From IMG/VR virus record IMGVR_UViG_3300030104_005252, positions 1-48,350 of that record: a DNA stretch of 48,350 nucleotides; one strand, given 5' to 3'. Every line of letters begins with the position of its first letter. Position 1 is the first letter of the stretch. The position numbers and the translations under genes were made by a program. This document shows, one piece after another, positions 40,901-47,555 of the stretch. The notes under the pieces are model-generated. The model saw nothing but the letters and a program-made list of their open reading frames with translations. It was not told where the DNA came from and ran no database searches. The DNA is from a virus.

Positions 40901-40967
40901 AGCAGCAGGCATAGCCGCAGGCGGGACAACCTGCGCAGGCTACCGAATCGTAGACGCGGAGAGATGA
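37947..40967 (+). CDS. Tail tip/hub protein with LamG-like and C1q-like domains
   Basis: 1006 residues from a GTG at 37947 overlapping the upstream stop. Residues about 10-235 are LamG/concanavalin-like (FWSCEAWVRPKALPAAGVGG, GVWSHIVVEKYDRGGGTPGV, VHFDTGTISTERARANF). About 255-660 form a tail-hub region (ITIFSKRVANQR, WVVKYKWDPITEAYRLTLSD, LPYWEIEVGDRLLFE). Later residues (about 730-860) look like a carbohydrate-binding beta sandwich. The last ~130 are C1q/TNF-like (TANGQWTAARAGLYQWSVYAY, LLAGDVVTFEL). It probably forms the adsorption tip; both end domains can bind receptors. Confidence 0.85.
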   Translation: MRTPSTETGLHPTISSTSRFLWVVDQGTGNNVYDIIGSRTLTDSIGTGPKWESGRIGGAVDIGNTGRGLLRSAGAVEQAADDVLCQGFWSCEAWVRPKALPAAGVGGGIIAFSNSGALAAPFHRAMSVNVTDDHKITAVWFDALGNTITATSASSIRAGVWSHIVVEKYDRGGGTPGVRIHINGVLDFTSGALTNTSGGNQCNWRMGTGFAGTFNGEICSVHFDTGTISTERARANFRRGMTWQNDAQAGHGTNYLDVYATTAAGGISQNLCEVGYGGVTWDFVKSVNITETVDNGAATASLEIKRNIYNLNLSPTMDSSPLNEFPVASAAATGPDARAPQDLLVPGTAITIFSKRVANQRNDPNQVALVSDALIFQGTIDTVDWASDIITIECVDQGALLIDTYIEEEAAYNTPDGSSTVEAAMQLIINNNVTGPPTLYTPVTPGWTIGPWKQRRESVLQALQSLADQIGWVVKYKWDPITEAYRLTLSDPLRDQTRYDAVITTHDYTEISRIAQSLTNVRNVIRITFSDSAQVTGRDANGNSTYERKSITRENASSIASYGRRFMEISESATSNIDTTAEANNMGDAILRDLKQPEVTMDLDLPYWEIEVGDRLLFEANNRTFDSERTFAVMGKSVSFNDNRVDVSLQLKDAPTSGVQNHIVKEAGPGRSLPPTYVPEDAPTDFGFRGYYAPIFNLMASADLLQQSPSLANVPNPAMLTMPAPSSSPPVGWTTSGTWGAYGSGDAYFSTTAESGDRSLSLNTVGATATSFWIAVMPNRTYEAMCRWQAPSATDRLNVSVAFYDVNRTVTATHVVASSVAPTALNTWQSDGGTTTTAANDRFARFIVEKAAGPPILIDRVELNVQTQAAEAFTSGALSFGVGATTIVWGKTNYNFDSFYNTANGQWTAARAGLYQWSVYAYVTATVSGSLSGIGFNLNQAGIGVVQTTMKEFAAGTTAGDHWFHTAPIRLLAGDVVTFELVVGAAAGIAAGGTTCAGYRIVDAER

Positions 40968-40968
40968 C

Positions 40969-41145
40969 ATGTCACTACACAGTGTCGAGACAGAAATAGT
41001 AAGAGCACACACACGGCTAGACGGAACCGACGCTCGCCTCAAGCGCATCGAAGGAAAGCTAGAGCGCCTGCATTGGTTGATGGGCATGGTGTGCGGCGTA
41101 GCCAGTTTCCTTGGACCGATGATATATGAGATGATCTCCCGTTGA
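40969..41145 (+). CDS. XhlA-like membrane protein, 58 aa
   Basis: ATG at 40969, one base after the tail-tip stop, with GGAGAG. The N-terminal ~33 residues are helical and charged (TRLDGTDARLKRIEGKLERL), then comes one hydrophobic span (LMGMVCGVASFLGPMIYEMI). This order matches XhlA/haemolysin-type accessory lysis proteins. It starts the lysis segment. Confidence 0.6.
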   Translation: MSLHSVETEIVRAHTRLDGTDARLKRIEGKLERLHWLMGMVCGVASFLGPMIYEMISR

Positions 41146-41170
41146 GACTGCGGCTGTAATCCTCTAGTAT
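41142..41170 (+). promoter_or_regulatory. Candidate lysis-region promoter
   Basis: TTGAGA (41142-41147), 17 bases, TAGTAT (41165-41170) in the only real gap of this region, just upstream of the gene at 41194. The match is four of six at each hexamer. Confidence 0.35.
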
Positions 41171-41193
41171 CGCCACACAAACGAGGACGTGAC

Positions 41194-41547
41194 ATGACCA
41201 GCCAAGAAATACTGCAGATGGTAGCCGACTTTGGCGCACTCGGTCTAGCCAGTGGCGCAATATTTTGGATATTTCTAAAGACGAGCCGACGCCTCGACGA
41301 GCTAACCGATTCGTTTCAAGCGCAGATCCGTGAGATGCAAGAAGACTGCAACAAGCGGGAAAGTGAAGTAAGGGACCGCTTCGACGCAGTGGTTCGCAAA
41401 TACGACGAGGAACGTTTGCAGTGGACGACCCGGCTCGACTCAATCGAAAAAGAAGTGCAAGATACCGAAGCCCTAATCAAAGAGGGATTAGGTGAGATGC
41501 GTTCGCACTACGCAAAGATCAGCGTCGCATTGGGAAAGGACGTTTAG
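41194..41547 (+). CDS. Membrane-anchored coiled-coil protein, holin-like (BhlA-type)
   Basis: 117 residues. A single N-terminal span (FGALGLASGAIFWIFLKT, about 13-30) is followed by ~85 residues of charged coiled coil (RRLDELTDSFQAQIREMQED and RLDSIEKEVQDTEALI). BhlA/UviB-like holins have this shape; an i-spanin-like role is also possible. It lies immediately before the endolysin gene. Confidence 0.6.
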   Translation: MTSQEILQMVADFGALGLASGAIFWIFLKTSRRLDELTDSFQAQIREMQEDCNKRESEVRDRFDAVVRKYDEERLQWTTRLDSIEKEVQDTEALIKEGLGEMRSHYAKISVALGKDV

Positions 41548-41549
41548 TC

Positions 41550-42290
41550 GTGCTTCAGGTAGGTTCCAAAGGCCCTAGAGTTGTCGAGTGGCAAATGTTC
41601 CTCAAGCAAGAGGGATATTTCAAAGCAGGCCCGGCACCCATATTCGGACCAAAGACGTATGAAGCCACAGTCGCTTTCCAGCGCTCAGCAGGTTTAGCGG
41701 CAGATGGAATCGTAGGACCGGCAACTCGAGCGGCAGCCAAAACGATCAACAACCCGACGAGCAACTACACGTTAGCGCAGATAGCGAAACGCGCAGGAAT
41801 CCCGACCCGAGTGCTGAAAGCGATCAGGCATGTCGAGAGCCGAGGCAAAGCAAACGCCGTCAGGTTCGAGCCGCACCTGTTTCTTCGCAGACGACCGGAC
41901 TTAGCTGCGGTGATTCCGTACACGCAAACGGACCGCGGCTACAGCACGACCCGCAGCGAAACCAACCGACAAGCACTAGAGCACGCAATCAAACACGACG
42001 CAGAGGCAGCTATAAGGTCCACCAGCTTCGGCAAGTACCAAGTCCTAGGCGGATACCTACTCGAAGCGTACGGCGCGCCAGAGGACGCAATCTCGGCGTT
42101 CTGGCAAAACCCTGATGAAGCAAGCGACCTAATGGTGGCAGCGTGGTTCCAAAGCAACCCGATCGCTGGAAAGGCAGCGAGGAAGTCGCCACCGGATTTC
42201 AAGACACTAGCACGAACGTACAACGGACCGCGTTACTACGTTCACAAATACGACGAGCAGTTAGAAGCTGCGTGGAGCAATGAATCATGA
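41550..42290 (+). CDS. Endolysin: peptidoglycan-binding domain plus N-acetylmuramidase
   Basis: 246 residues from a GTG at 41550. Residues 1-65 are a PG_binding_1 repeat (GSKGPRVVEWQMFLKQEGY, FGPKTYEATVAFQRSAGLAADGIVGPATR). Residues about 75-245 are the N-acetylmuramidase (DUF3380) domain, with RHVESRGKAN (93-102) placing the catalytic Glu96, then RFEPHLFLRRRPDL and SFGKYQVLG. It cuts the glycan backbone. Domain order (binding then catalytic) is typical for phages of Gram-negative hosts. There is no signal peptide, so export needs a holin; its stop overlaps the next membrane gene. Confidence 0.9.
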   Translation: MLQVGSKGPRVVEWQMFLKQEGYFKAGPAPIFGPKTYEATVAFQRSAGLAADGIVGPATRAAAKTINNPTSNYTLAQIAKRAGIPTRVLKAIRHVESRGKANAVRFEPHLFLRRRPDLAAVIPYTQTDRGYSTTRSETNRQALEHAIKHDAEAAIRSTSFGKYQVLGGYLLEAYGAPEDAISAFWQNPDEASDLMVAAWFQSNPIAGKAARKSPPDFKTLARTYNGPRYYVHKYDEQLEAAWSNES

Positions 42291-42502
42291 AGGAAAAATT
42301 AACGAGCCGTAAGCTATGGTTGACCGTTATCGCAGCGCTGCTACCGATCGCCTGCCAGTTGTTCATGCCGGACATGGACCCTGAGAAGATTGCAATCAGC
42401 GTGGTCGGAATCTTAGGTGGTGTTTGGGGAATCGCTAAGACCGATGTCGAGCAGATCAAAGCAGGCATCGAAGCCAAGCCGGAACCGAAGCCCGATGCCT
42501 AG
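42287..42502 (+). CDS. Holin candidate, 71 aa
   Basis: ATG overlapping the endolysin stop (ATGA). LTSRKLWLTVIAALLPIACQLF is the start pattern of many small phage holins. A second hydrophobic stretch (KIAISVVGILGGVWGIAKT) gives two spans, and the tail is charged (EAKPEPKPDA). The placement next to endolysin is strong support. Confidence 0.75.
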   Translation: MKEKLTSRKLWLTVIAALLPIACQLFMPDMDPEKIAISVVGILGGVWGIAKTDVEQIKAGIEAKPEPKPDA

Positions 42503-43841
42503 AGGCACACGACCAACAGTCCGCCAGCCTGAAGCCACAGGTGATTGCGAGCAACGATGGGAGCGCGCAAGCGGCAGCGTGGCTGCGAACAAGTGGTTCA
42601 ACATCGCAGGCGGTTCCGGTGGGGCTGATGGGACACCTACGCTTGCGAGTATCATGGCGGAGTTCCATTTCGATGGCGGCACCGACAAGGTGGACACGAC
42701 CTACGAAGGCGCGCCTAAAGACGCAGACAACGATTGGACCTGCGTGTTTTGGGCGATCCGTGATTCAAGCGACGATGGTCAAGTTACCTTAGCTCAAAAC
42801 CGGGGGATCAGTCCAAACCGTGGAACGATTCTAGCTCGGGACAATTCGGCTGGGTCGTATGATGCAATGACGTTCAACTATTTCAATCCGGGTTTCGTGC
42901 CGTCAATAGAAACGGTCAAAAACGTCACGGATGACGCTTGGCATTTTATCGTCGTCACTTGGGATGCCGATGGTGGTTCTGGTGGCAGCCCGTCGAAGGT
43001 AGCAAGTTTTTGGAACGGCGCAGCCAACGCAAGTTCGAACACGACTGCATACGATGATGGCACTGAATGGATTGTCGGCGGCGGGACGTACAACCGTTTC
43101 ACCGGGTTTATCGATACGTTCAGAGTTTACCCACGGGTGCTTTCGGATGATGAAATCAAACGAGACTACTACGCCGGTCTGGCTGAGCACCAAGCACGGG
43201 TAGTCGAAGAAAACCTGATAAGCCAGTACGTGCCACAAGGCATGACCCCTACAGCGTGGACGGACGTAACCGGTTCAAACAACATGACTGGTGCGGTTAC
43301 TGACCCGCCGGCATTTGATGGTGATGATTACTATACGATCGGTCAGCCTGCCAACTTAGAGTTTAGCGGTGCTTTTACCGTTGAAGCGTGGGCGTCTCAA
43401 GTCAACGATTCCAGCCAAGGCAGTGAGCGAATCGTGTCGCTTGATGGTGTGAATGGACAGCGCTCGTTTCTAATGTCAATGCGCGATAATACGGGTAAGG
43501 CAAATGCGTTTATTTTCTCAGATAATGTCAACCATACTTCGCTTGAAAGTACATCAACTTACACAAACAACAACTGGCATCATATCGTTATTGTGAACTA
43601 CGGAGCAGGCCAGCCGTTTCAGATGTGGATTGATGGCGTGCTTGAGGATGAAGATGCTACCGGTGGCAGGGTCATGCAGGGTTATAGTGGAGGCAAGGAC
43701 TGGGAGATCGGTCGAGCACAGTTATCTTCGCACCCTGATTACCTCGAAGGCCGGTGTGACACCGTTCGCTTTTACAACGCAGCTTTGAGCAAAGCGCAGA
43801 TCAAGCAGAACTACTACAACGGATTGGCAGCGCACTCATGA
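42495..43841 (+). CDS. Secondary adhesin with two LamG-like domains, 448 aa
   Basis: ATG at 42495 overlapping the holin stop. After a ~40-residue N-terminal segment, two concanavalin/LamG-type domains follow. The first (about 50-240) has MAEFHFDGGTDKVDTTYEG, WHFIVVTWDADGG and FTGFIDTFRVYPRVLSDDEIKRDYYAG. The second (about 275-448) has LEFSGAFTVEAWASQ, WHHIVIVNYGAGQPF and CDTVRFYNAALSKAQIKQNYYNG. Parts of the second half fall to about 35% GC (for example 43501-43560), well below the flanks, which suggests recent acquisition. It probably binds surface glycans as a side fibre or baseplate decoration. Confidence 0.8.
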   Translation: MPRGTRPTVRQPEATGDCEQRWERASGSVAANKWFNIAGGSGGADGTPTLASIMAEFHFDGGTDKVDTTYEGAPKDADNDWTCVFWAIRDSSDDGQVTLAQNRGISPNRGTILARDNSAGSYDAMTFNYFNPGFVPSIETVKNVTDDAWHFIVVTWDADGGSGGSPSKVASFWNGAANASSNTTAYDDGTEWIVGGGTYNRFTGFIDTFRVYPRVLSDDEIKRDYYAGLAEHQARVVEENLISQYVPQGMTPTAWTDVTGSNNMTGAVTDPPAFDGDDYYTIGQPANLEFSGAFTVEAWASQVNDSSQGSERIVSLDGVNGQRSFLMSMRDNTGKANAFIFSDNVNHTSLESTSTYTNNNWHHIVIVNYGAGQPFQMWIDGVLEDEDATGGRVMQGYSGGKDWEIGRAQLSSHPDYLEGRCDTVRFYNAALSKAQIKQNYYNGLAAHS

Positions 43842-44062
43842 GCCAGGTGACAGCATACCACTACGCAGTCATGACCAAAGCGCAGGCCGACGAGCACGCA
43901 GCGCAAACGCTGTACGGCATCCGTGTCAGCAGCGACGACAGCACGGTGATTGCGAAGCTACCAACCACCGTCAGCATCGACGGCGTGACAACGATGGCGT
44001 TACCTGCGCTTTTCGAATACATAGACGACAACCCGGCCCTCTGGGCTGATCCGAGCATTTAG
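43838..44062 (+). CDS. Hypothetical protein, 74 aa
   Basis: ATG overlaps the adhesin stop (ATGA). It contains KAQADEHAAQTLYGIRVSSDD and MALPALFEYIDDNPALWAD. Compact alpha/beta, no membrane span. It may be a small chaperone or fibre accessory; no family is recognised. Confidence 0.6.
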   Translation: MSQVTAYHYAVMTKAQADEHAAQTLYGIRVSSDDSTVIAKLPTTVSIDGVTTMALPALFEYIDDNPALWADPSI

Positions 44063-44072
44063 GAGCACGACA

Positions 44073-44438
44073 ATGGGCTTAGCAAACCACTCATGGGCTA
44101 CCCGAACATCAAACCCACTGATCGACGCAGCGGTCGAATCAAAAGTACAGACCTTTGCAGACGGCAGCGCGCATGACATTACCGACGCAGGACGAGTTAC
44201 CAACGCAGTCTCTACGGGTTACTACTACGTGCGCATCAGCAACACGGGAGCAAACAACCTACGAGTGACACCGAACAGCAACGGCACCGCTGGTGACCTC
44301 GTTGCGCCGGGTGGAACTTGGGAGCACGCCATCGTCGCCGGCGTAAAGATCTACACGATCGGAACCGCAGCGCAGTCGTACAACGCAACGGCGTTCTTCC
44401 CGGCAAGCGGGCAAGTCGGCTCCGCAGACATGACCTGA
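44073..44438 (+). CDS. Probable virion protein, 121 aa
   Basis: ATG with AGGAGCACGAC. Thr/Ala/Gly/Asn-rich and beta-like (GYYYVRISNTGANNLRVTPN, GGTWEHAIVAGVKIYTIG). No membrane span. Composition resembles the 161-residue protein at 30103. Probably a fibre or decoration component. Confidence 0.6.
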   Translation: MGLANHSWATRTSNPLIDAAVESKVQTFADGSAHDITDAGRVTNAVSTGYYYVRISNTGANNLRVTPNSNGTAGDLVAPGGTWEHAIVAGVKIYTIGTAAQSYNATAFFPASGQVGSADMT

Positions 44439-44442
44439 TGCT

Positions 44443-44697
44443 ATGGGTGATGCAATCCTGCCTTTACTGCTGGCAGCAGCAAGCGCCATCGCAGCCATGT
44501 TCTGGAAGCAGTCCTCAGACGCACGCAAACGGGCTACAGAGGAAATCAACGAGCTACGTGAACAAGCACGTAGGAAGCAAGAGCAACGGTCCTTAGAAGC
44601 CGAGCAGGCGTACAAGCAGTCCAAGCAAGGCACCGAGCGCCTGACCGACAGCCTGGCTGACCGGCAAAAACTAGCGGACCTGCTCAACGAGGAATAG
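44443..44697 (+). CDS. Membrane-anchored helical protein (i-spanin-like candidate)
   Basis: 84 residues: an N-terminal span (ILPLLLAAASAIAAMFW) followed by a long charged helix (ATEEINELREQARRKQEQRS...). This is the inner-membrane spanin shape. The following two tiny membrane proteins would be the rest of the module, but no clear lipoprotein partner is seen. Confidence 0.5.
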   Translation: MGDAILPLLLAAASAIAAMFWKQSSDARKRATEEINELREQARRKQEQRSLEAEQAYKQSKQGTERLTDSLADRQKLADLLNEE

Positions 44698-44698
44698 A

Positions 44699-44791
44699 AT
44701 GAACGTGATACTTATAGCCCTGTTTGGGTTTTCGATCGTGACTTACATAGCCATGATTGCAGCAACCCGGATCGCCACGAAATGCTTGTAG
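44699..44791 (+). CDS. Single-span membrane peptide, 30 aa
   Basis: ATG at 44699, two bases after the previous stop. Almost entirely one hydrophobic helix (VILIALFGFSIVTYIAMIAA) with a basic end. Its 3' end overlaps the next start by ten bases. Short but well placed. Confidence 0.5.
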   Translation: MNVILIALFGFSIVTYIAMIAATRIATKCL

Positions 44792-45063
44792 CGATATTGC
44801 TGCTTGCGCCATGCACGCAAGCACTGCCGATTGACAGCGGAGCGGTCGCACCGTGCACCGGCATCATCATCACGACCGACCAAGCAAAGCAGGCCGCAGC
44901 AAACCGAGCAGAACTCAAGGTGAGGCGAGCGTTTGAATGCGAAGCGTGCCCAGCCTGCCCGTCATGCCCAAAAAGCAAACCACCGGCACTAAGCCGGTGG
45001 GCTGCTGGTGGCGCTATAGCCGGAGCGTTAGCGACCTTGCTGCTTGCGCTCGTGGCGCGCTAG
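44782..45063 (+). CDS. Cys-rich exported/membrane protein, 93 aa
   Basis: The N-terminal hydrophobic signal-like segment (LVAILLLAPCTQALP) contains a Cys that is not in an ideal lipobox (Pro before Cys). A CEACPACPSCPK cluster follows, then a C-terminal span (AAGGAIAGALATLLLALVA). It could be an outer component of the lysis module or an envelope protein held by disulfides. Last rightward gene; its stop abuts the stop of the leftward gene at 45064 with no gap. Confidence 0.5.
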   Translation: MLVAILLLAPCTQALPIDSGAVAPCTGIIITTDQAKQAAANRAELKVRRAFECEACPACPSCPKSKPPALSRWAAGGAIAGALATLLLALVAR

Positions 45064-45543
45064 TTACGCATAAGTGACGATTTCAGCCGTGCTGTCCATC
45101 CAATCAGGGCGGTTATTTTCTGCAAAGCGCATTGTGATCAAAGCCCCTTGCAACGCATGGCAGTTGAAGTCCCAAGTGCGAGCCAAGCCACAGTGCGCCG
45201 CATACTTGGCTAGCGTTGCCACCGAGCAGCTTCGGAAGTTCCGATCTACGTCGTGCGACCGAGAGAACAAGCTGACACGCAAAGCAACAACACCCTCATG
45301 GTTGTAGAAGGCAGGCTTCTGCTGCGCCTTTGCGAAGTGGCGAATGACAGACTGGACCAAGAGGCACGCGTTGCGAGCGGATTCGGCGTCGCAGTCTTCA
45401 GCGGCATCAACGCAGTCAGCAAGCCATTCCTCAACGGAGCAAAGGACTTTTTGGACAACGGCAACATACGCGTCAGGACCGGCAGCGACGGCACCGTCGA
45501 GAAGGATTTTGGATTCGAGCGAGGTGAGGTTGAGATCTAACAT
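45064..45543 (-). CDS. Hypothetical protein, 159 aa
   Basis: Second gene of block P6. The start ATG at 45543 is set by leader hairpin copy C; a reading from 45573 would include the hairpin. Helical with five or more Cys (KVLCSVEEWLADCVDAAEDC, LLVQSVIRHFAKAQQ). No domain recognised. It ends tail to tail against the last late gene, leaving no room for a separate terminator. Confidence 0.65.
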   Translation of the reverse strand: MLDLNLTSLESKILLDGAVAAGPDAYVAVVQKVLCSVEEWLADCVDAAEDCDAESARNACLLVQSVIRHFAKAQQKPAFYNHEGVVALRVSLFSRSHDVDRNFRSCSVATLAKYAAHCGLARTWDFNCHALQGALITMRFAENNRPDWMDSTAEIVTYA

Positions 45544-45590
45544 TAGATTTCCAATCTGCCGGGTGCCCATCACCGGCTTAGGGCGTTAGG
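45544..45590 (-). promoter_or_regulatory. Leader hairpin, copy C
   Basis: GCCGG (45558-45562) pairs with CCGGC (45573-45577) around a 10-base loop. Upstream CTAAACCCTAACGCC and downstream GATTGGAAATCT are shared with copy F. It lies between the 45-residue gene and the 159-residue gene. Confidence 0.6.
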
Positions 45591-45592
45591 GT

Positions 45593-45730
45593 TTAGAGCG
45601 AGTTCACTTCGTCTTTGAGATTTGCAGCGGCTTTTTCCAGCATGGCGATGAGTTCATGGGCTTCGACGCCTTCATCAACCATGTCCAGTAGAAGGTTTGC
45701 GAAGTTGGCACGTTGGTCAGCAGTAATCAT
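45593..45730 (-). CDS. Small helical protein, 45 aa
   Basis: First gene after promoter P6. ATG at 45730 with AGGAGAAACGAA. Product MITADQRANFANLLLDMVDE..., a short acidic helix pair. Its stop TAA forms the start of the leader hairpin of the next gene. No family known. Confidence 0.6.
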   Translation of the reverse strand: MITADQRANFANLLLDMVDEGVEAHELIAMLEKAAANLKDEVNSL

Positions 45731-45748
45731 TTCGTTTCTCCTAACTTA

Positions 45749-45777
45749 GTTATGGGGTAAGTTGACAAAGAACACAA
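45749..45777 (-). promoter_or_regulatory. Leftward early promoter, copy P6
   Basis: TTGTGT (45777-45772), 17-base spacer, CATAAC (45754-45749) on the minus strand. The spacer has TCAAC in place of GGAAAC, a variant shared only with P7. It is followed by TAAGTTAGGAG, which doubles as the ribosome site of the first gene. Confidence 0.7.
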
Positions 45778-45834
45778 GCAACACGACACAAACTAAGCAA
45801 AAAAGATTGACGACGAAACCACCGAGCGGGCGAA

Positions 45835-45888
45835 AACCCTCTACCAACTAGGGTTCTTTACCGGGCCAGGCCAGGCCAGGTGGAGGCC
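45835..45888. repeat. Block-boundary element before P6
   Basis: AACCCT (45835-45840) with AGGGTT (45850-45855), a 6-bp stem, next to GGGCCAGGCCAGGCCAGG (45863-45880). It directly follows (minus sense) the stop at 45891. Confidence 0.55.
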
Positions 45889-45890
45889 AA

Positions 45891-46193
45891 TCAGGTCACA
45901 ATTTTCAAAGGTGACGGCTTACGCTTGACAAGGCGGAACCGGATTCCGGGTGCAAGAACGACAATGCATTTTACCTCACGCACGCCATCTTGATTCCTGA
46001 TACGGAGCACACGCCTCCAGAACAGCCAGTCAGGATTGTCCCGGTGCGCCATCAGTTGACACATCTCCTGACCTGTGATGGCACCGCTTACATAGCGCGC
46101 TTTCCAGCGGCGCACTGCTCTAGCAGCTTGCTTGTCTGACAGCCGCTGGTAGTATTCGCCTGCTGACGAGCCACGGGTACGACGGTAGATCAT
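45891..46193 (-). CDS. Hypothetical basic protein, 100 aa
   Basis: Last gene of block P7. ATG at 46193 with GGGGGAAACGC. Very Arg/Lys-rich (SDKQAARAVRRWKARYVSG, WRRVLRIRNQDG, RFRLVKRKP), isoelectric point certainly high, so nucleic-acid binding is likely. No domain assigned. Confidence 0.65.
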   Translation of the reverse strand: MIYRRTRGSSAGEYYQRLSDKQAARAVRRWKARYVSGAITGQEMCQLMAHRDNPDWLFWRRVLRIRNQDGVREVKCIVVLAPGIRFRLVKRKPSPLKIVT

Positions 46194-46570
46194 AGCGTTT
46201 CCCCCGGATGGCAGTCCTCGTCAAACCGAGTACCGTCTTCGCAGTGCTTGCAGTCTTCTTCCCAGTGATCCGTTGTGTGACCAGCCAAGCCGGATGCACC
46301 CCATACGGCACGATCACTGAAGCATTCGACACGACCATTGCCATCGCACTCCTGGCAGTCGTAGAAGCCAGTGGTTATGCGACGCTCCCAATCAAGGTGA
46401 ACTTCCTTGGCATGCTTCTCAGTATACGAGTACTCTTTATGACCACTGTGGGGACCGTGCGTAACCCTAGTCACGAACCGACCACCATCGGCGTTGGTGC
46501 GAAGGTAGACACGCTCACCGAACCCGTCATGCAAAGCCGACCAAAACAACGCTCCTTTTACATTTACCAT
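46190..46570 (-). CDS. Zinc-ribbon-like protein, 126 aa
   Basis: ATG at 46570 overlaps the upstream TAA (TAATG). The C-terminal half has CQECDGNGRVEC and CKHCEDGTRFDEDC, two CxxC pairs with a DnaJ-like CxxCxGxG spacing, probably one zinc site. The N-terminal half is beta-rich (RVYLRTNADGGRFVTRV, KEYSYTEKHAKE). It is an early protein; RNA- or DNA-binding or chaperone contact is possible. Confidence 0.65.
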   Translation of the reverse strand: MVNVKGALFWSALHDGFGERVYLRTNADGGRFVTRVTHGPHSGHKEYSYTEKHAKEVHLDWERRITTGFYDCQECDGNGRVECFSDRAVWGASGLAGHTTDHWEEDCKHCEDGTRFDEDCHPGETL

Positions 46571-46758
46571 TAGACCGCCAATCGGGAGACAAGCGTGTAA
46601 AACCGACGAATCTCGTCCAACTCATAGTGGACGGCTTCAGTGGGTTCGGAACCCGGTCGAACACCGGCAACTGCGGACAGTTTGTTATGGCGATCAAGCA
46701 AAGCCTCTTTCAAGATGCCGAGTTGCTTTTCAGTGAGCGTGAGGTTGCGAGTAGACAT
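46570..46758 (-). CDS. Hypothetical protein, 62 aa
   Basis: ATG at 46758 directly behind leader hairpin copy D. Helical (LTLTEKQLGILKEALLDRHNK, AVHYELDEIRRFYTLVSRL). Small regulatory-type protein; family unknown. Confidence 0.65.
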   Translation of the reverse strand: MSTRNLTLTEKQLGILKEALLDRHNKLSAVAGVRPGSEPTEAVHYELDEIRRFYTLVSRLAV

Positions 46759-46803
46759 GAGATTTCCAATCCTCCCGGAGCCGATCCCGGGTACGGCGTG
46801 AAA
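46759..46803 (-). promoter_or_regulatory. Leader hairpin, copy D
   Basis: CCCGG (46774-46778) with CCGGG (46787-46791), loop AGCCGATC (plus reading), then GGATTGGAAATCTC to the ATG at 46758. Confidence 0.6.
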
Positions 46804-46805
46804 GT

Positions 46806-46967
46806 TTAGGGACGATAATCGACTGAGAGAGCAGCAAAGATGGCGTACGCACCCGGAACCGAGCGCCGGATCTTAGCCTCGGCTTCTTGGTGGTCCCTAG
46901 CTTGAACTTTGCGGCGTTTGTCTTTGGGGCTGTTGAGAGTGCGAAACATGACTACGAAGGGTTTCAT
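46806..46967 (-). CDS. Hypothetical basic protein, 53 aa
   Basis: ATG at 46967 immediately behind leader hairpin copy E (GGATTGGAAATCAA). Product MKPFVVMFRTLNSPKDKRRK..., ending AIFAALSVDYRP. Basic N-terminal half, helical. Fits exactly between two hairpin leaders, which is the main evidence. Confidence 0.6.
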   Translation of the reverse strand: MKPFVVMFRTLNSPKDKRRKVQARDHQEAEAKIRRSVPGAYAIFAALSVDYRP

Positions 46968-47023
46968 TTGATTTCCAATCCTCCCGGAGCCGATCCCGGG
47001 TTACGGCGTAAGGGTTTGGGCGA
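46968..47023 (-). promoter_or_regulatory. Leader hairpin, copy E
   Basis: CCCGG (46983-46987) with CCGGG (46996-47000), loop AGCCGATC, followed on the minus strand by GGATTGGAAAT and the ATG at 46967. Upstream AACCC is conserved. Confidence 0.6.
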
Positions 47024-47275
47024 TTAGCCGATGAGATCAGCGAAGCCGTTTGCGATAGCGAACTCACCCGTGACGAGCATGACGCCACCTGCGAAGTAGG
47101 CACCGGGTGCGACACGCTTCAAGGGCTGGGCGTGCACGTTGTAAGCAAAGCGCAGTTCAACACATGATTTGGTACTGAGCACCTCTGCGCCGATGGTGGG
47201 ATTTTCCAGACTGGTCAAGCCGTACCATTTGTGGTTTTCGACGGTGGCTCCGAGTTTGTTGATTTTGCCGTTCAT
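47024..47275 (-). CDS. Hypothetical protein, 83 aa
   Basis: ATG at 47275 with AAGGAGCAACGTC. Beta-rich (GATVENHKWYGLTSLENPTIG, CVELRFAYNVHAQPLKRVAPG). No membrane span. It follows the 50-residue gene in block P7. No family recognised. Confidence 0.65.
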   Translation of the reverse strand: MNGKINKLGATVENHKWYGLTSLENPTIGAEVLSTKSCVELRFAYNVHAQPLKRVAPGAYFAGGVMLVTGEFAIANGFADLIG

Positions 47276-47298
47276 GACGTTGCTCCTTATTTAGCCGC

Positions 47299-47451
47299 TT
47301 ACTTCAAGCGGGCGATTTTGCGTTTGGCGGATTTGCGACGGCGATCAGCAGCCTCGTATGCGGCGCTGCCTGGGCTGTTGCGGCGCATGGTTTCGACGGC
47401 AGCGTTGAGAGCTTGGCGAGCGAGGATGAGTTCGGTTTGGCGACTGAGCAT
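47299..47451 (-). CDS. Small basic helical protein, 50 aa
   Basis: First gene after promoter P7; ATG at 47451 with AGGAGAAACGAA. Product starts MLSRQTELILARQALNAAVE and ends RRRKSAKRKIARLK. The basic C-terminus suggests nucleic-acid contact. The longer leftward frame here from 47510 runs through the promoter and is not coding. Confidence 0.65.
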   Translation of the reverse strand: MLSRQTELILARQALNAAVETMRRNSPGSAAYEAADRRRKSAKRKIARLK

Positions 47452-47469
47452 TTCGTTTCTCCTAACTTA

Positions 47470-47498
47470 GTTATGAGGCAAGTTGACAAAGAACACAA
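47470..47498 (-). promoter_or_regulatory. Leftward early promoter, copy P7
   Basis: TTGTGT (47498-47493), 17-base spacer containing TCAACTTGCCT, CATAAC (47475-47470) on the minus strand, followed by the TAAGTTAGGAG ribosome site of the 50-residue gene. Confidence 0.7.
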
Positions 47499-47555
47499 GC
47501 AACAAGCCACAAACCGAGCGAAAAAGAGTCCCGACCAAGGCAGCCGACGAGCTAG

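Noticed and set aside
45061-45066. Terminator between the converging late and early operons
   Set aside because: The two stop codons abut at 45063/45064 and no stem-loop with T run is visible; read-through or a factor-dependent end must be assumed.
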